From positions 804,437-824,210 of the forward strand of contig PJRA01000508.1 in the NCBI GenBank assembly GCA_016987375.1: a DNA stretch of 19,774 nt. Direction: 5' to 3'. A program made the translations under genes and the position numbers. Positions 1 through 8,846 of this stretch are shown piece by piece (the first letter of the stretch is position 1; every line of letters begins with the position of its first letter). The DNA is from Brachionus koreanus (Eukaryota > Rotifera > Eurotatoria > Ploima > Brachionidae). The notes under the pieces were generated by a model. That model ran no database searches. It saw only the letters and a program-made list of their open reading frames with translations, and was not told the DNA's origin.

Positions 1-176
1 GGTCATTTGGATCAAATAGGAGTTCAACAGATGGTAAAAGATTGTTTTCCAAGGTGTTAATGTAGACAAATTGATTAATTCGTCCTGTATAAATGTTGCA
101 TATACCAGTGCCTTTGTAGGAAATGCATCACTAGATACCGGCAATATTAACTTAAATAATGTATAAGCAATATTTT
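1..176 (-). CDS. Possible partial exon of a minus-strand gene leaving the window
   Basis: Read on the minus strand, the frame is open from about position 243 to the window edge, roughly 80 codons. About seven stops would be expected by chance at this base composition. A good pyrimidine-rich acceptor (cttatcctctttag) places the exon start at position 176, with two bases before the first full codon AAT. This is also where base composition shifts from A/T-only to mixed. The peptide is mostly hydrophobic and polar (contains LFKLILPVSSDAFPTK and LTPWKTIFYHLLNSY) and matches no family I know. The plus strand also has readable fragments here but they are broken by stops, so the strand is favoured rather than proven. 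There is no ATG inside, so this would be an internal or last exon. Confidence 0.35.
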
Positions 177-554
177 CTAAAGAGGATAAGTTTTCAATAA
201 TCAAAATTGTATAGAAATCTTTAGTAATTTCAATAATTTAAAATTAAAATTTTCGATTTTTCAAAACCTTTTTTTTAAATATTTTTGCTCAATCTAAAAA
301 AAAAGAATTGTAGATATTTTAAATTTTGATTTGCACAAAAATTGATGCTTGCAAGAAATTTTAAATTACAAAGAACACCATTTGAAAAATTTATCAAACC
401 ATTTAATTTAAAAAAAATAAAAATTATTATAATATATTTTAAAAATTTAAAAAACCATACTTATTTGGTAAAAAATAAAGAGAAAATTAATCGTATTTAA
501 AAATTTATTGACTATTTTATAAGTCTTTCGGAATTCTTTTTGAAAATAAAATCA
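177..554. other. AT-rich gap upstream of the coiled-coil gene
   Basis: Almost entirely A/T with T and A runs. I see no coding frame, RNA gene or clear promoter element. It probably contains the 5' flank of the plus-strand gene starting at 555 and, if the left-edge exon is real, intron sequence of that minus-strand gene. Confidence 0.6.
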
Positions 555-1875
555 ATGGAAGAACACATAGAATTTACTTGCAACTCTGATGAATATAAAA
601 TGTTGCTTAACAAATTAAAAGCAGTTGAAATTGAAAGAAACGAAATAGAATCAGTTAATAAAAAACTCATCGACGATCTCAAAGTTTATTACGAAGAAAG
701 AATTCGAATGCTTGAATTAAATTATTCTAGCAAAGTATTGTGGACAAATGTAACTTTTTTAAAAATAACTCAAAGTTTGATTCGCTTGTTAAGCACATTT
801 ATGGAGCATTTGATTTTTAATGCTATTTAACTTTTAAATAATGCTTAAAAGTTGTTTTTTTTTTTAATTTAATTTGTGTATCTAATTCTCAAATATATTT
901 TTTTAAATATAAATTAGAACCTTTATAACATAACTTTTTGTTTTTGAAGTTTGAAAGCGAAATGACCAAAAATTATGAAGACAAATGTGTTGGATGCAAT
1001 CTTTTACATGACATGAATTTAAATGACCTCATACATGTTACAGATTCAAAAAAATTTCTTAAGAACTTAAATAGAATTATCAAAAATGAACTGAAGAAAA
1101 TTAAGAGCGAAATTTTGGAAATAAATTCTAAACGTTCTGATTTAATACACATGTTTGAAAACTACAATTCCTACCTCACAAACGAATCGACTAATCAAAA
1201 AACAAAAGGAATTATGAATAGATTTAAGAATTCTGAAAAGCATTCATTTAAGATTAAAAACGATCATTTAGATGCACTTTACGAAAAATTCGACTCACAA
1301 ATTGTCGAATTAAGTAATGTTTTTCTAAATGAAAAACTTGATCTAATTTTTAAACACAATCAACTAATGGATGAACTAAATCAAAAATTGATTGAAGTCA
1401 AGTCACCAAGTGAATCTTTAATAAAAGATTCTCAAACTCAAACTACTAATGATCTTGAAAAATTTTTTAATCAACTAGAAGTAGTGAGACAAAATGATAA
1501 ATTTGTATCCCAAGAAATACAAACAGATATTATAAATATTAATTTTGAGAATTTAAAAAAGGTAATTTTTTTGTTTATATATCTCATTATTATGAAATTG
1601 GTTTTAATCTATCTAAATTTTTTGATTTTTAATAGATACTTAACAGATTTAAAGAGTCAAATTCTTTTAAATTGGATATCGATCAAATGGATTACGAAAA
1701 TGTGCTCAATTTTATTCTTAATAATTATATTAAGTGTGATAAATGTGAGAAAATTGAAGCAATCATTAATTTGAAGCTTGATGATTTAGAGAAACAAAAT
1801 GAAAATCTTAATCAAATAAACGATGAACTAAAATTGATCATTTGTCGAATGTATGAGAAGTTGAATAATTTTTAG
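555..1875 (+). CDS. Three-exon coiled-coil protein with two CxxC pairs, unrecognised
   Basis: I assemble this gene as exons 555-734, 950-1561 and 1636-1875, giving 343 residues. Both introns (735-949 and 1562-1635) are phase 0 with GT..AG ends (gtattg..gaag; gtaatt..atag), and joining them links three otherwise separate frames. ATG 555 is the first ATG in the frame. The protein is rich in Lys, Glu, Asn and Leu and is predicted mostly helical. Coiled coil is likely in residues 15-70, 90-130, 165-215 and 300-340. CVGC lies at residues 73-76 and CDKC at 298-301. QTQT (222-225) and IQTD (250-253) lie near the middle and resemble dynein light-chain LC8 docking motifs (inference). There is no signal peptide or membrane segment. 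I do not recognise a family. A centrosomal, ciliary or cytoskeletal scaffold is possible but not shown. Confidence 0.75.
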
Positions 1876-2466
1876 ATGTGTATTTTTATATTTTTGCTAT
1901 TTTTTTATCGCAAAAATAAATTTTACCATTTTTAGAAATTGTTCTCCATTTTTTTTATTCTTAAATCATGGTTTTAACACCATGGTCGAATATTTTTATT
2001 TTTATTCTGAACTTTTATATATTTAGCCTTTCTTTATAATAAGAAATTATCCTATTTAAAAATTAGACTACAATTAATTATTTCTAACATCGAAATTACT
2101 TTTTTGTCTAGAATCTAGGACCTAAATTTTAGCTTTAAGTTTAAATTTAAATAGGTTTTAGATATTTTTTTTTATTATTGGTGGACCCTTATAAAAACAT
2201 TTAATTTTTAATTCTATGAAAAACTCATTTTTGTAATTGGAATTTTTTTTATCATAATAGAAAACTGTAAATTATAGAGACAAATAATTCAGTATAAGAG
2301 CTAAAATAGTTTAACATTATCGCTAAATGAGGTAAATTATTTTTATTTAAAGAAAAATATTTCAAAACATAAACTCCGAGTTAAGAGTATAAAAACATCA
2401 AAGTTGATAGTTTTTTTTTTTAAATTAATTTTATTTTATGCTATTTTGACGGCACATAATTAGATA
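1876..2466. other. AT-rich spacer between coiled-coil gene and MRPL48
   Basis: Apart from the poly(A) signal near its start, this holds only low-complexity A/T sequence. I found no open frame of note, RNA gene or repeat. The right part should include the MRPL48 promoter and 5' UTR, but no TATA or initiator can be singled out in such AT-rich DNA. Confidence 0.6.
1915..1920 (+). promoter_or_regulatory. Poly(A) signal of the coiled-coil gene
   Basis: AATAAA 40 bases after the TAG stop at 1873-1875, at the usual distance for 3' end formation. Confidence 0.6.
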
Positions 2467-3135
2467 ATGATAGCCAAAACCGTATCAAAGTTAAATAAAA
2501 AAAGTTCAATACCAGTCTTTCAAAGCTGTTGTTTGAGAACATCTAGTTTAGGATCAAATGAACCTGTTGCCAACAAATCTCAAAAAATCAAACTAGCCGA
2601 ACTTTTAAACCAGGAAAGTCAAGCTAAAAAAGATGTCAAAATGGACTATGTTAATAATGCTGAGATTAAATTTTATGATCCACCTTACCTAGTCCGTGAA
2701 GCGCCGTTTCCCAACTACGAGCTTTTGAATATAAATCTAAAAGGCTATGACTATTCAGTTTTAAACACATACTACAAGTATATTGAGAAACTGTGTAATC
2801 TACTGAAAATAGAAGTAATTGAGGCTTATGCCATGCCATCGCGAAGCTATAAAATAAAAACCTATCAACCATTCAGCACTAATTTGGACAAAGAATACAA
2901 CTTGCAAATGTACCATCGAATTGTTCGAGTGAAAAATCTAAAATCAACTCTTGCTCCATTATTGTTCGAAACTGTGCAGCTGAATCTGCCGGAAGGAGTC
3001 CAGCTCGATATACATGAGCCAACATTTGAAGAAGACGAATTCCGCTATGTTCCTGACATTGAGCTTCAAGAAATGAGACAAAAACTTAGCGAAATGACAA
3101 GAAAACCCGGTGATTCAAAATCAAATAAAAAATAG
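2467..3135 (+). CDS. MRPL48: Mitochondrial large ribosomal subunit protein mL48 (MRPL48)
   Basis: This is a single-exon gene of 222 residues starting at the first ATG of the frame. The N-terminus (residues 1-30) is rich in Lys, Ser and Arg without acids, as expected for a mitochondrial targeting peptide. An S10-like domain follows at about 85-185. Its hallmarks match animal mL48: LKGYDYSVL (91-99), YIEKLCNLL in the first helix, the signature AYAMPSRS (120-127; EESYAMPT-type in vertebrates), then HRIVRV and LPEGVQLDIHE (174-184) on the last strand. The C-terminal helix (199-210) is also as in the family. mL48 is a structural protein of the mitochondrial 39S subunit near the central protuberance. 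The related S10-fold protein uS10m (MRPS10) is less likely because of the YAMP and LPEGV motifs. The downstream neighbour YAE1 starts 163 bp after the stop on the same strand. Confidence 0.92.
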   Translation: MIAKTVSKLNKKSSIPVFQSCCLRTSSLGSNEPVANKSQKIKLAELLNQESQAKKDVKMDYVNNAEIKFYDPPYLVREAPFPNYELLNINLKGYDYSVLNTYYKYIEKLCNLLKIEVIEAYAMPSRSYKIKTYQPFSTNLDKEYNLQMYHRIVRVKNLKSTLAPLLFETVQLNLPEGVQLDIHEPTFEEDEFRYVPDIELQEMRQKLSEMTRKPGDSKSNKK

Positions 3136-3184
3136 TCCTTTTTCACAAATCTTTATTTAGAAAAAATAATAATAATTTTTTTCT

Positions 3185-3190
3185 AATAAA
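3185..3190 (+). promoter_or_regulatory. Poly(A) signal of MRPL48
   Basis: AATAAA 50 bases after the MRPL48 stop and 108 bases before the YAE1 start, so MRPL48 can end its own transcript inside the short spacer. Confidence 0.6.
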
Positions 3191-3298
3191 AATTAAGTAA
3201 TTTAATTTTTGATTTGCATGATTGAAAAGATTGCATTTAAGCGCAATTTTATTTTCAAAATAATTTAAATTAATTATAAACTAAATAAGACACAAGAC

Positions 3299-3847
3299 AT
3301 GGATGATTTTGGGGATGAGGGAAACGATTTTTTGGTCGAAAAAAAGACAACTGAACGACACTTGAACGAAGTTAAGACAAACGGATATCGTGACGGAACT
3401 CAAAGCTTCATGGAAAATGAATCTTTGATCCAGCAAGGTTTTGACGACTCGTATAAAATGTTCAGCAGTTTAGGATTTAGAGTAGGTGAGCTGAAGGCTT
3501 TAGGTCCCTTGGTATGCAAGGATTCATGCTTTTTAGCCAAATTAAATGATAAGTTGGACAAAATAGAAAATTTTAATTATGATACTCATATTCATTGGAG
3601 CTTTGACTCCAATAGTGTAGTTCCTGATTATAGTCAGGTAATGGAGATTGTCAATTATTTTCTTGCTAAACTAAGTGAATTGAAGCAAATATTAATGAGC
3701 TTTTCGAGTGAAACATCGCTCCAAAAACTTAATGAAAATTTGAACAAAATTTCTATAAAATATGATGATCAAGATGATTTGATGGACCAAGATGAAAAGA
3801 AAAATATTAATTTATTAAATAGTTTAATTGAAAATTGGAATTTTTAA
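3299..3847 (+). CDS. YAE1: Yae1-like protein, Fe-S target adaptor for ABCE1 maturation
   Basis: This is an intronless gene of 182 residues starting at ATG 3299. An acidic N-terminus (MDDFGDEGNDF) is followed by the Yae1 N-terminal domain at about 25-72: GYRDG at 29-33, QQGFDDSY at 45-52 and GFRVGELKAL at 59-68. This matches the order and spacing in human YAE1 (GYRDG, LQQGFNQGY, GRLRG). In yeast and human, Yae1 with Lto1 recruits the cytosolic Fe-S assembly targeting complex to Rli1/ABCE1, the ribosome-recycling ATPase. The C-terminal half is helical and poorly conserved, and ends in Asn-Trp-Asn-Phe. A terminal Trp is typical of tails in this targeting system, but in yeast the tail is on Lto1, so I do not press the point. 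The protein is shorter than human YAE1 (226). Several glycines of the deca-GX3 pattern are replaced (Phe37, Ser51, Phe55). Confidence 0.82.
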   Translation: MDDFGDEGNDFLVEKKTTERHLNEVKTNGYRDGTQSFMENESLIQQGFDDSYKMFSSLGFRVGELKALGPLVCKDSCFLAKLNDKLDKIENFNYDTHIHWSFDSNSVVPDYSQVMEIVNYFLAKLSELKQILMSFSSETSLQKLNENLNKISIKYDDQDDLMDQDEKKNINLLNSLIENWNF

Positions 3848-3851
3848 AGTG

Positions 3852-3857
3852 AATAAA
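3852..3857 (+). promoter_or_regulatory. Poly(A) signal of YAE1
   Basis: AATAAA lies only 4 bases after the YAE1 stop. A second AATAAA at 3874-3879 is a better-placed alternative. Confidence 0.5.
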
Positions 3858-4843
3858 TTTTTTTTTTTGTATGAATAAAAAGTTTGTCTTTTTGAACAAT
3901 TCAGTTTCTAAAAAGCTTCAAAATTAGTTAAAATTATTTTGTAGCTATGCTTAAAATCATATTACGTCACTAGAAAACTTTATGATAAGAATTTTTTTTA
4001 TCATAAAATATTTTATTTAGACTTTAGTAAAGAAAAAAAAATATCAATTTGTTCAGGTAATTTGCTTTTTATTTTTTAAAGTAATTTTCAACAATAATTT
4101 TTTTTTCCAATATTAAAAATGAGATAAAAAAATTAAAAAGAAGGTTTTTTTTATTATTCGTAAAATTAACAGAAAAATCTATCTCAAAATGAGCAAAAAT
4201 ATTTATACAGTAATGATTTATTATAATATTTCGATTTTAGAGTTTTCAATAAACATCTAGTTTGTCTTTTTTTGTAATATACAGCTAGTTTTTGTCTATA
4301 TATTTTACTTGATCGTAATCATTTTTAATTTTAATTAGATGAATAATTTTTTTTTTTCTCAATTAATTTTGCCAATTTTATCAAGTCTAATTTTAATATT
4401 TGGCTAATACCAATGTTTCTGGCTAAATGAATGTCCACAATGCCCTATTTGTTTGCTTTGAGTTTTGACATTTATATTTGTTTTATGTGTTATTTTGCGC
4501 CCAGTTAATCTATTTATGTTAGATTAGTCAGATATTTAAAAATAATTATTATAAATAATCTGAAAATTAAATTTATATTCTAAATGAGCTTGCATTTTAG
4601 ATATGTACAAGCATTGAGAACAAAGAACAAAAATATTTTATTAAAATTTCACATTTTATTATTATATTGAATAAAAAAATATTTCGATTAAATTAATTTT
4701 ATTTTCAACCAACATTCAAGCATAATTTGACAAAACTTTGCTCAACTTTAGAATTTAATTGTTGCTATGATTTAGCTAAAATAAGTTCTGTTAAAATTTT
4801 AGATGTAGGAAATTTTACCCTTAATGCGATTAATATCTACAAA
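3858..4843. other. AT-rich spacer upstream of the LRR-Ig gene
   Basis: About 1 kb with no supported gene. Around 4390-4520 the sequence is slightly less AT-biased (tggctaatacc, gcgcccagttaatc), which may mark promoter DNA of the gene starting at 4844. The LRR-Ig reading frame stays open upstream to 4727, but the residues there are not signal-peptide-like and the frame has no ATG before 4844. Confidence 0.55.
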
Positions 4844-7300
4844 ATGGTCAAAATAAAGCAGCAGATTAAATTTTTACTACTACTACTACTACTTGTTTTA
4901 TCATATGGTGAAGTGATAGCGAGAAATGCAAGTCTAATGTACATAAATGACGACTATTTGACAAGTAATTTTTTGAATAAAATCGCCGAAAGTGACCGAG
5001 CAGCAACAAGCGGTGAGCAGCAACCACTATTTACATTTACTGATCTCCAACTTTTCATCCAAACAAATCGATATTCGAAGTCAATTGAACTGTCCGGTTT
5101 CAACAACTTGTTCAGCACATTTTCTAGCAAAACAAGCTTGATCGAGCTTTTTTTTCCACGCGAAAATTTCGGTCAAAAATTCCAAATCGAAAATTTGATA
5201 TCAACTAATCAACTAGACATCAAAAAATTTGATCTTCAATTTTTAAATTTGAGCTCGAATTATTTAAACGATTATTTTCTTGACGATTACAGCCTTGGCT
5301 CAAATCAAACAGTTGACTCAACCTTGTTCGATTTAATTTTAAAAACATATTTCTCAAAAGTTAAAGTTCTTAAACTCAGCTACAATAGCATTAAAAATTT
5401 GAAGCGTGGTCACTTTGAAATATTTTCCGGTGATTCGGACATGCCATCTAGTATGCAAGGAATTATGCTTGACCATAACAACTTAAAGTCGATAAGATAT
5501 GACACATTTTTTGATTTGAAATTTTTGAAATTTCTCGATCTAAGTTCAAATAGTCTTAAAATAATACATCCTTTGACATTTTCTCATCCTTATTTCACAC
5601 CAAGTCTATTTTATTTGAATATTAGAGACAATAAATTGAGTGCTGTTTACAGTGGCATGAATGGTAGCTTGACCAATTTGGCTCATTTTTATCTAGACAA
5701 AAATGTGGATGTTGAGTGTGACTGTGGATTGGAGTGGATATGGAGCAAGCGATCTCAAGTGCAGCTAGATTTTGAGTGTCCAAAAGATGATTTGTGTGAT
5801 TTAGAGCAAGAACCAGTCTTAGTGACCGATAACCAAAATTTAGAAGAAACATCTGACATTTCAGTTATCAGAAACGCTTCAAAAGCATGGTTTGCATGGA
5901 CTGTGTTTGTTGATCATTTGCCTCCAATTATACCATTTCCATATCTGATTTCAAATGAAACCAAACAAAGCAGAGAGCTTATTAATGAACTAGAAAATCA
6001 AGAGAAGCATGTTTATCATACATGGTTATTCGAAGACGCAATACTTAAATGCTCGAATACAAATGATACACTTAATGATACCAAGATCGAATCGGCTATT
6101 TTATGGAAAACTCAATTTGGCTATTTTGGAAACTATGACCATTATAATCATTCAAATTATAAAACATTTAAAGCTTTTTATAAATTTAATAAATTAACCA
6201 AAATCTACAAAAATAAAACAATTCGAATAAGTGAAAGCTTAAGTGCAGGCTCACATAGTCAAATTTACATTAATTCAGAAAATAATTTGGTTATTACCAA
6301 CATGAGACAAGTGACATCAGGCTCATTTGTATGCTTATCAGTAAATCAAGATGGCATCAAGTCGTATGAGTATAAATTGCGGATAAGAGAAGGTGTCTCC
6401 GAATACTTTATATACTCTTTGTTTGTAAGCATAATAAGCATGATTTTGCCGTCAATATTAGGCCTAATAATATGCGGTATATGTGAATATCAAGCGGACA
6501 AAAATTATCCCATGACTCCTCCTTGCTACCCCACTCCAATGGCTAACACACCACCGAACTTTGACTTCAATGAATGGATGGCCAATGCAGCAAGCTATTT
6601 GCCCAATCTCAACATTCACGATACACTTGACCAAGTTAGCAAAAGACTGCGCAAAGGTATGGAAAAAGCTAGTGTAACAGTTAAATCTCTCGGCATGACT
6701 AGTAGTGCATACATTTATTCCATGTATGAACAAAGCTCGCAGCGTTTGTATGATCTAAAACAGTATGTGCCGAACATAAATGTTCCATCAATTAATCTGA
6801 ACCTGCCGACTATGAGATATCCTCCAATGGGTCAGCTGGCCAACCGAATGAGAACCGGAATGGGAAATATGTTTTGGCAATTTAGAGAATTTTGTGGCTC
6901 AAATGATTTGACTCACACGCCATCCATAGTTGACATACAGTCCGAATGCAGTGCCAGTAATGCTGTTGGTAGAGCCTATTTTATAGATCGGCTAAATGTA
7001 AAAGATGCTTCTCGTATAAATCATAGCAATTTGTATAGATTTTTACACTTGATCAAAGAAGAGTCGAAAATTGACAAAAAAATGGAGACTAGTTTGGACG
7101 GAGTTACCGAATTCAGTTTGGTTAGTGAGTCTATTGGAGATGTTAGGCCGAGCACTTCAGGATATCAACAAACTAAACTATATCCAAATTTAGATGCAAA
7201 AATTGATACTTCTAATTCAAATACTGATGATGAATCGGATTACAAATCAGTTGTAGAAGAGAAGATAAAATCTCAAGAAGCTCAAGAACCAAGCGAATAA
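4844..7300 (+). CDS. Single-pass LRR-Ig transmembrane receptor-like protein
   Basis: This is an intronless gene of 818 residues. I chose ATG 4844 because it directly precedes a classic signal peptide: basic VKIKQQIK, then a run of leucines, then SYGEVIA. The ectodomain has about 5-7 leucine-rich repeats at residues 75-290 (for example VKVLKLSYNSI, LKFLDLSSNSL and LFYLNIRDNKL). An LRRCT cap follows with four cysteines (C292, C294, C312, C318) and the typical CDCGLEWIW start. One Ig-like domain has C403, W421 and C497 within GSFVCLSVN. Many N-glycosylation sites are present. A transmembrane helix spans about 521-547. The roughly 270-residue cytoplasmic tail begins with a Pro-rich segment (MTPPCYPTPMANTPP), then amphipathic helix-forming sequence, then an acidic Ser-rich end. 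The order LRR-LRRCT-Ig-TM is shared with Kekkon, LINGO and AMIGO adhesion/signalling proteins. I cannot assign a specific orthologue. No TIR or kinase domain is present. Confidence 0.88.
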   Translation: MVKIKQQIKFLLLLLLLVLSYGEVIARNASLMYINDDYLTSNFLNKIAESDRAATSGEQQPLFTFTDLQLFIQTNRYSKSIELSGFNNLFSTFSSKTSLIELFFPRENFGQKFQIENLISTNQLDIKKFDLQFLNLSSNYLNDYFLDDYSLGSNQTVDSTLFDLILKTYFSKVKVLKLSYNSIKNLKRGHFEIFSGDSDMPSSMQGIMLDHNNLKSIRYDTFFDLKFLKFLDLSSNSLKIIHPLTFSHPYFTPSLFYLNIRDNKLSAVYSGMNGSLTNLAHFYLDKNVDVECDCGLEWIWSKRSQVQLDFECPKDDLCDLEQEPVLVTDNQNLEETSDISVIRNASKAWFAWTVFVDHLPPIIPFPYLISNETKQSRELINELENQEKHVYHTWLFEDAILKCSNTNDTLNDTKIESAILWKTQFGYFGNYDHYNHSNYKTFKAFYKFNKLTKIYKNKTIRISESLSAGSHSQIYINSENNLVITNMRQVTSGSFVCLSVNQDGIKSYEYKLRIREGVSEYFIYSLFVSIISMILPSILGLIICGICEYQADKNYPMTPPCYPTPMANTPPNFDFNEWMANAASYLPNLNIHDTLDQVSKRLRKGMEKASVTVKSLGMTSSAYIYSMYEQSSQRLYDLKQYVPNINVPSINLNLPTMRYPPMGQLANRMRTGMGNMFWQFREFCGSNDLTHTPSIVDIQSECSASNAVGRAYFIDRLNVKDASRINHSNLYRFLHLIKEESKIDKKMETSLDGVTEFSLVSESIGDVRPSTSGYQQTKLYPNLDAKIDTSNSNTDDESDYKSVVEEKIKSQEAQEPSE

Positions 7301-7372
7301 ATTTTATTTCTTTAGGCAAAAAATGTGACTTTATGAGAAAGCTATATCAATGTTGTATGAAATTTAATTTTA

Positions 7373-7378
7373 AATAAA
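7373..7378 (+). promoter_or_regulatory. Poly(A) signal of the LRR-Ig gene
   Basis: AATAAA 73 bases after the TAA stop, followed by a long A run. Confidence 0.55.
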
Positions 7379-7740
7379 AAAAAAAACAAACAAAACTTAG
7401 ACAAAAATACACTAAGTTTATTTCGATTGAGGTGTGAAGTTATTTTTAAAATTTTATTTTTGAAGTTAGGACAAAAGATTTTTTTAAACAAATTTAATTT
7501 TTTTTAGATAAAGATAAAATTAAAAAATTTTGTATTTTTTAAAATAAAATTAAAAACTTATCTAAAACATAAGCATTTTTAAATTCAATAAATTTAAAAA
7601 ATCAAAATGCATCTGAATACTGACTTTTTTTTGTTACAATTCTCAATTTGGGTCGCAAAAAACTAATGTCTTCAAAATAATTTGCCCTTTGTCTTAATCC
7701 TTGCTTTTCGACATTTCATCTACATTTCAATCAGTTCTTT
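7379..7740. other. AT-rich 3' flank of the LRR-Ig gene
   Basis: Low-complexity A/T sequence with no open frame or repeat I can support. Base composition turns abruptly more balanced from about 7620 and stays so into the coding relic on its right. Confidence 0.5.
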
Positions 7741-8335
7741 CGTGATTGTTGATATCCATCCAACTGCTAGTCGTCCAAATTTACGTCGCCCTCGAGAATT
7801 CCATTGTTACACGTTGGGCACTTTCAGGTCAGTATATTCGGAGAATCTTCCTTAGGCATCCAATTTAAAAAGTGTTCAATTTTTTTCTTATCATATTCAG
7901 ACATCCCTCAACATTAGCTTTGACTACACTTTGTAGAGTTTTAGCTTCGTCTCTCTATCTTTGTAGCTCTGATTTCCTGATTACCTTTTCTAAATATGTG
8001 AATTTGCTTACGCACACAATTGGTATATCATGGTTATATGGGAATTAAACTTGGTTTGTTGGTTTAGCGTTGTTCTTCAAATCTTGTGTATTAATTTGCA
8101 TGTACATCTCTTTACTTGTTATTGACCATATACTAATTGATAATTATATTAATTTATTATTTAATTCATTATACAATGTTAAGTAAAATCTATTATTTTG
8201 TAATATAATGAATTTTTGATTGATAAAAATAACTTCAATTTTTATTTCACCAATTAACTGTGCTCGCTTGTAGATTTCTAAGGTCATGTTAATTCTTTCT
8301 TCTGAAAACAAAAACATCGTCAATGCGAATTTCAA
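7741..8335 (-). pseudogene. Degraded or unrecognised spliced coding sequence
   Basis: On the minus strand one frame runs from 8335 to 7867, 156 codons, with only three internal stops (8144-8146, 8045-8047, 7955-7957). About fourteen would be expected by chance at this composition. Readable peptides include MTLEIYKRAQLIGEIK, ITSKEMYMQINTQDLKNN, DIPIVCVSKFTYLEK and AKTLQSVVKANVEGCLN. A second frame then reads FLNWMPKEDSPN, a stop, and KCPTCNNGILEGDVNLDD (about 7768-7823), which has one CxxC pair. The GC content is clearly above the flanks. The pattern suggests an old gene or transposon open reading frame with point stops and a frameshift near 7880-7910. Small unrecognised introns are an alternative: a good acceptor (tttttgttttcag) lies near 8312. 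The family is unknown. The plus strand is also fairly open over 7870-8047, so strand is not certain. Confidence 0.4.
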
Positions 8336-8804
8336 ATTTTCAATATAAAAATTTCATTTTATAAAATTTTTTAGAATTAAATAAACAAAGAACAAAACAT
8401 ATCATTAGAAGAGCATTCAATTCTGTTTATTCTAACATCTAAAAACTTTAGAATATATAATATATTACAATGAAAATCATAAATTAAAACCAAACCTTGG
8501 AAAAAACGCAACATTTATGAAACTTATCTTTCAAGTCATCTTATCTCTAAGAACAAGCTTTGACGTCAATTAATCAAAAAAACACTTGGTTTTGGATAAT
8601 TTGCATGCTATTTTGCTAAATAAGTCGAATACCATTTAGGTATTCCACTAATCTTTAATTCACATAATTTCTTAATTTTTTTTTAGTGACTTAACCCTTT
8701 TTTGATGATATTTGAATCAAAAATTGAATCTGCTGTTTCGTTTAGTAAAAAATTTAATTAATTTGTTTTATTATAATTTTTAATTGAAAAATAGTAAAAA
8801 ATAA
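8336..8804. other. AT-rich gap downstream of the PAN-LRR gene
   Basis: No gene is supported. The stretch 8500-8650 is less AT-biased and contains a perfect palindrome, ttgacgtcaa, at 8560-8569, with the CRE core TGACGTCA. Its location, 3' of both neighbouring genes, gives no reason to call it a regulatory site. Confidence 0.5.
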
Positions 8805-8814
8805 TTTATTTATT
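8805..8814 (-). promoter_or_regulatory. Poly(A) signals of the PAN-LRR gene
   Basis: Two overlapping AATAAA hexamers on the minus strand (8805-8810 and 8809-8814), 33-42 bases past the stop codon at 8847-8849. Confidence 0.55.
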
Positions 8815-8846
8815 ATAAAAAGTTAAAATAAATAAAAATAAATTAA

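Noticed and set aside
1..180. Plus-strand readings (GHLDQIGVQQMVKDCF; VDKLINSSCINVAYTS)
   Set aside because: These need a frame change over a stop near 58-63 and then hit a further stop near 165. The minus strand is fully open across the same bases.
2666..2872. Open frame antisense to MRPL48
   Set aside because: It lies wholly inside a confident conserved gene on the other strand and its peptide has no domain features.
4727..4843. Upstream extension of the LRR-Ig frame
   Set aside because: No ATG before 4844; the extension would place the signal peptide internally.
5622..6733. Antisense and overlapping frames (5622-5852, 6009-6197, 6464-6733)
   Set aside because: They are shadows of the LRR-Ig coding sequence, which has domain evidence throughout.
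7870..8047. Plus-strand open stretch opposite the coding relic
   Set aside because: It is hydrophobic and of limited length. The minus strand keeps one frame about twice as long with more protein-like composition. I keep some doubt about strand.
8560..8569. Perfect CRE-like palindrome ttgacgtcaa
   Set aside because: It lies downstream of both neighbouring genes with no promoter context. One short palindrome is expected by chance in 20 kb.
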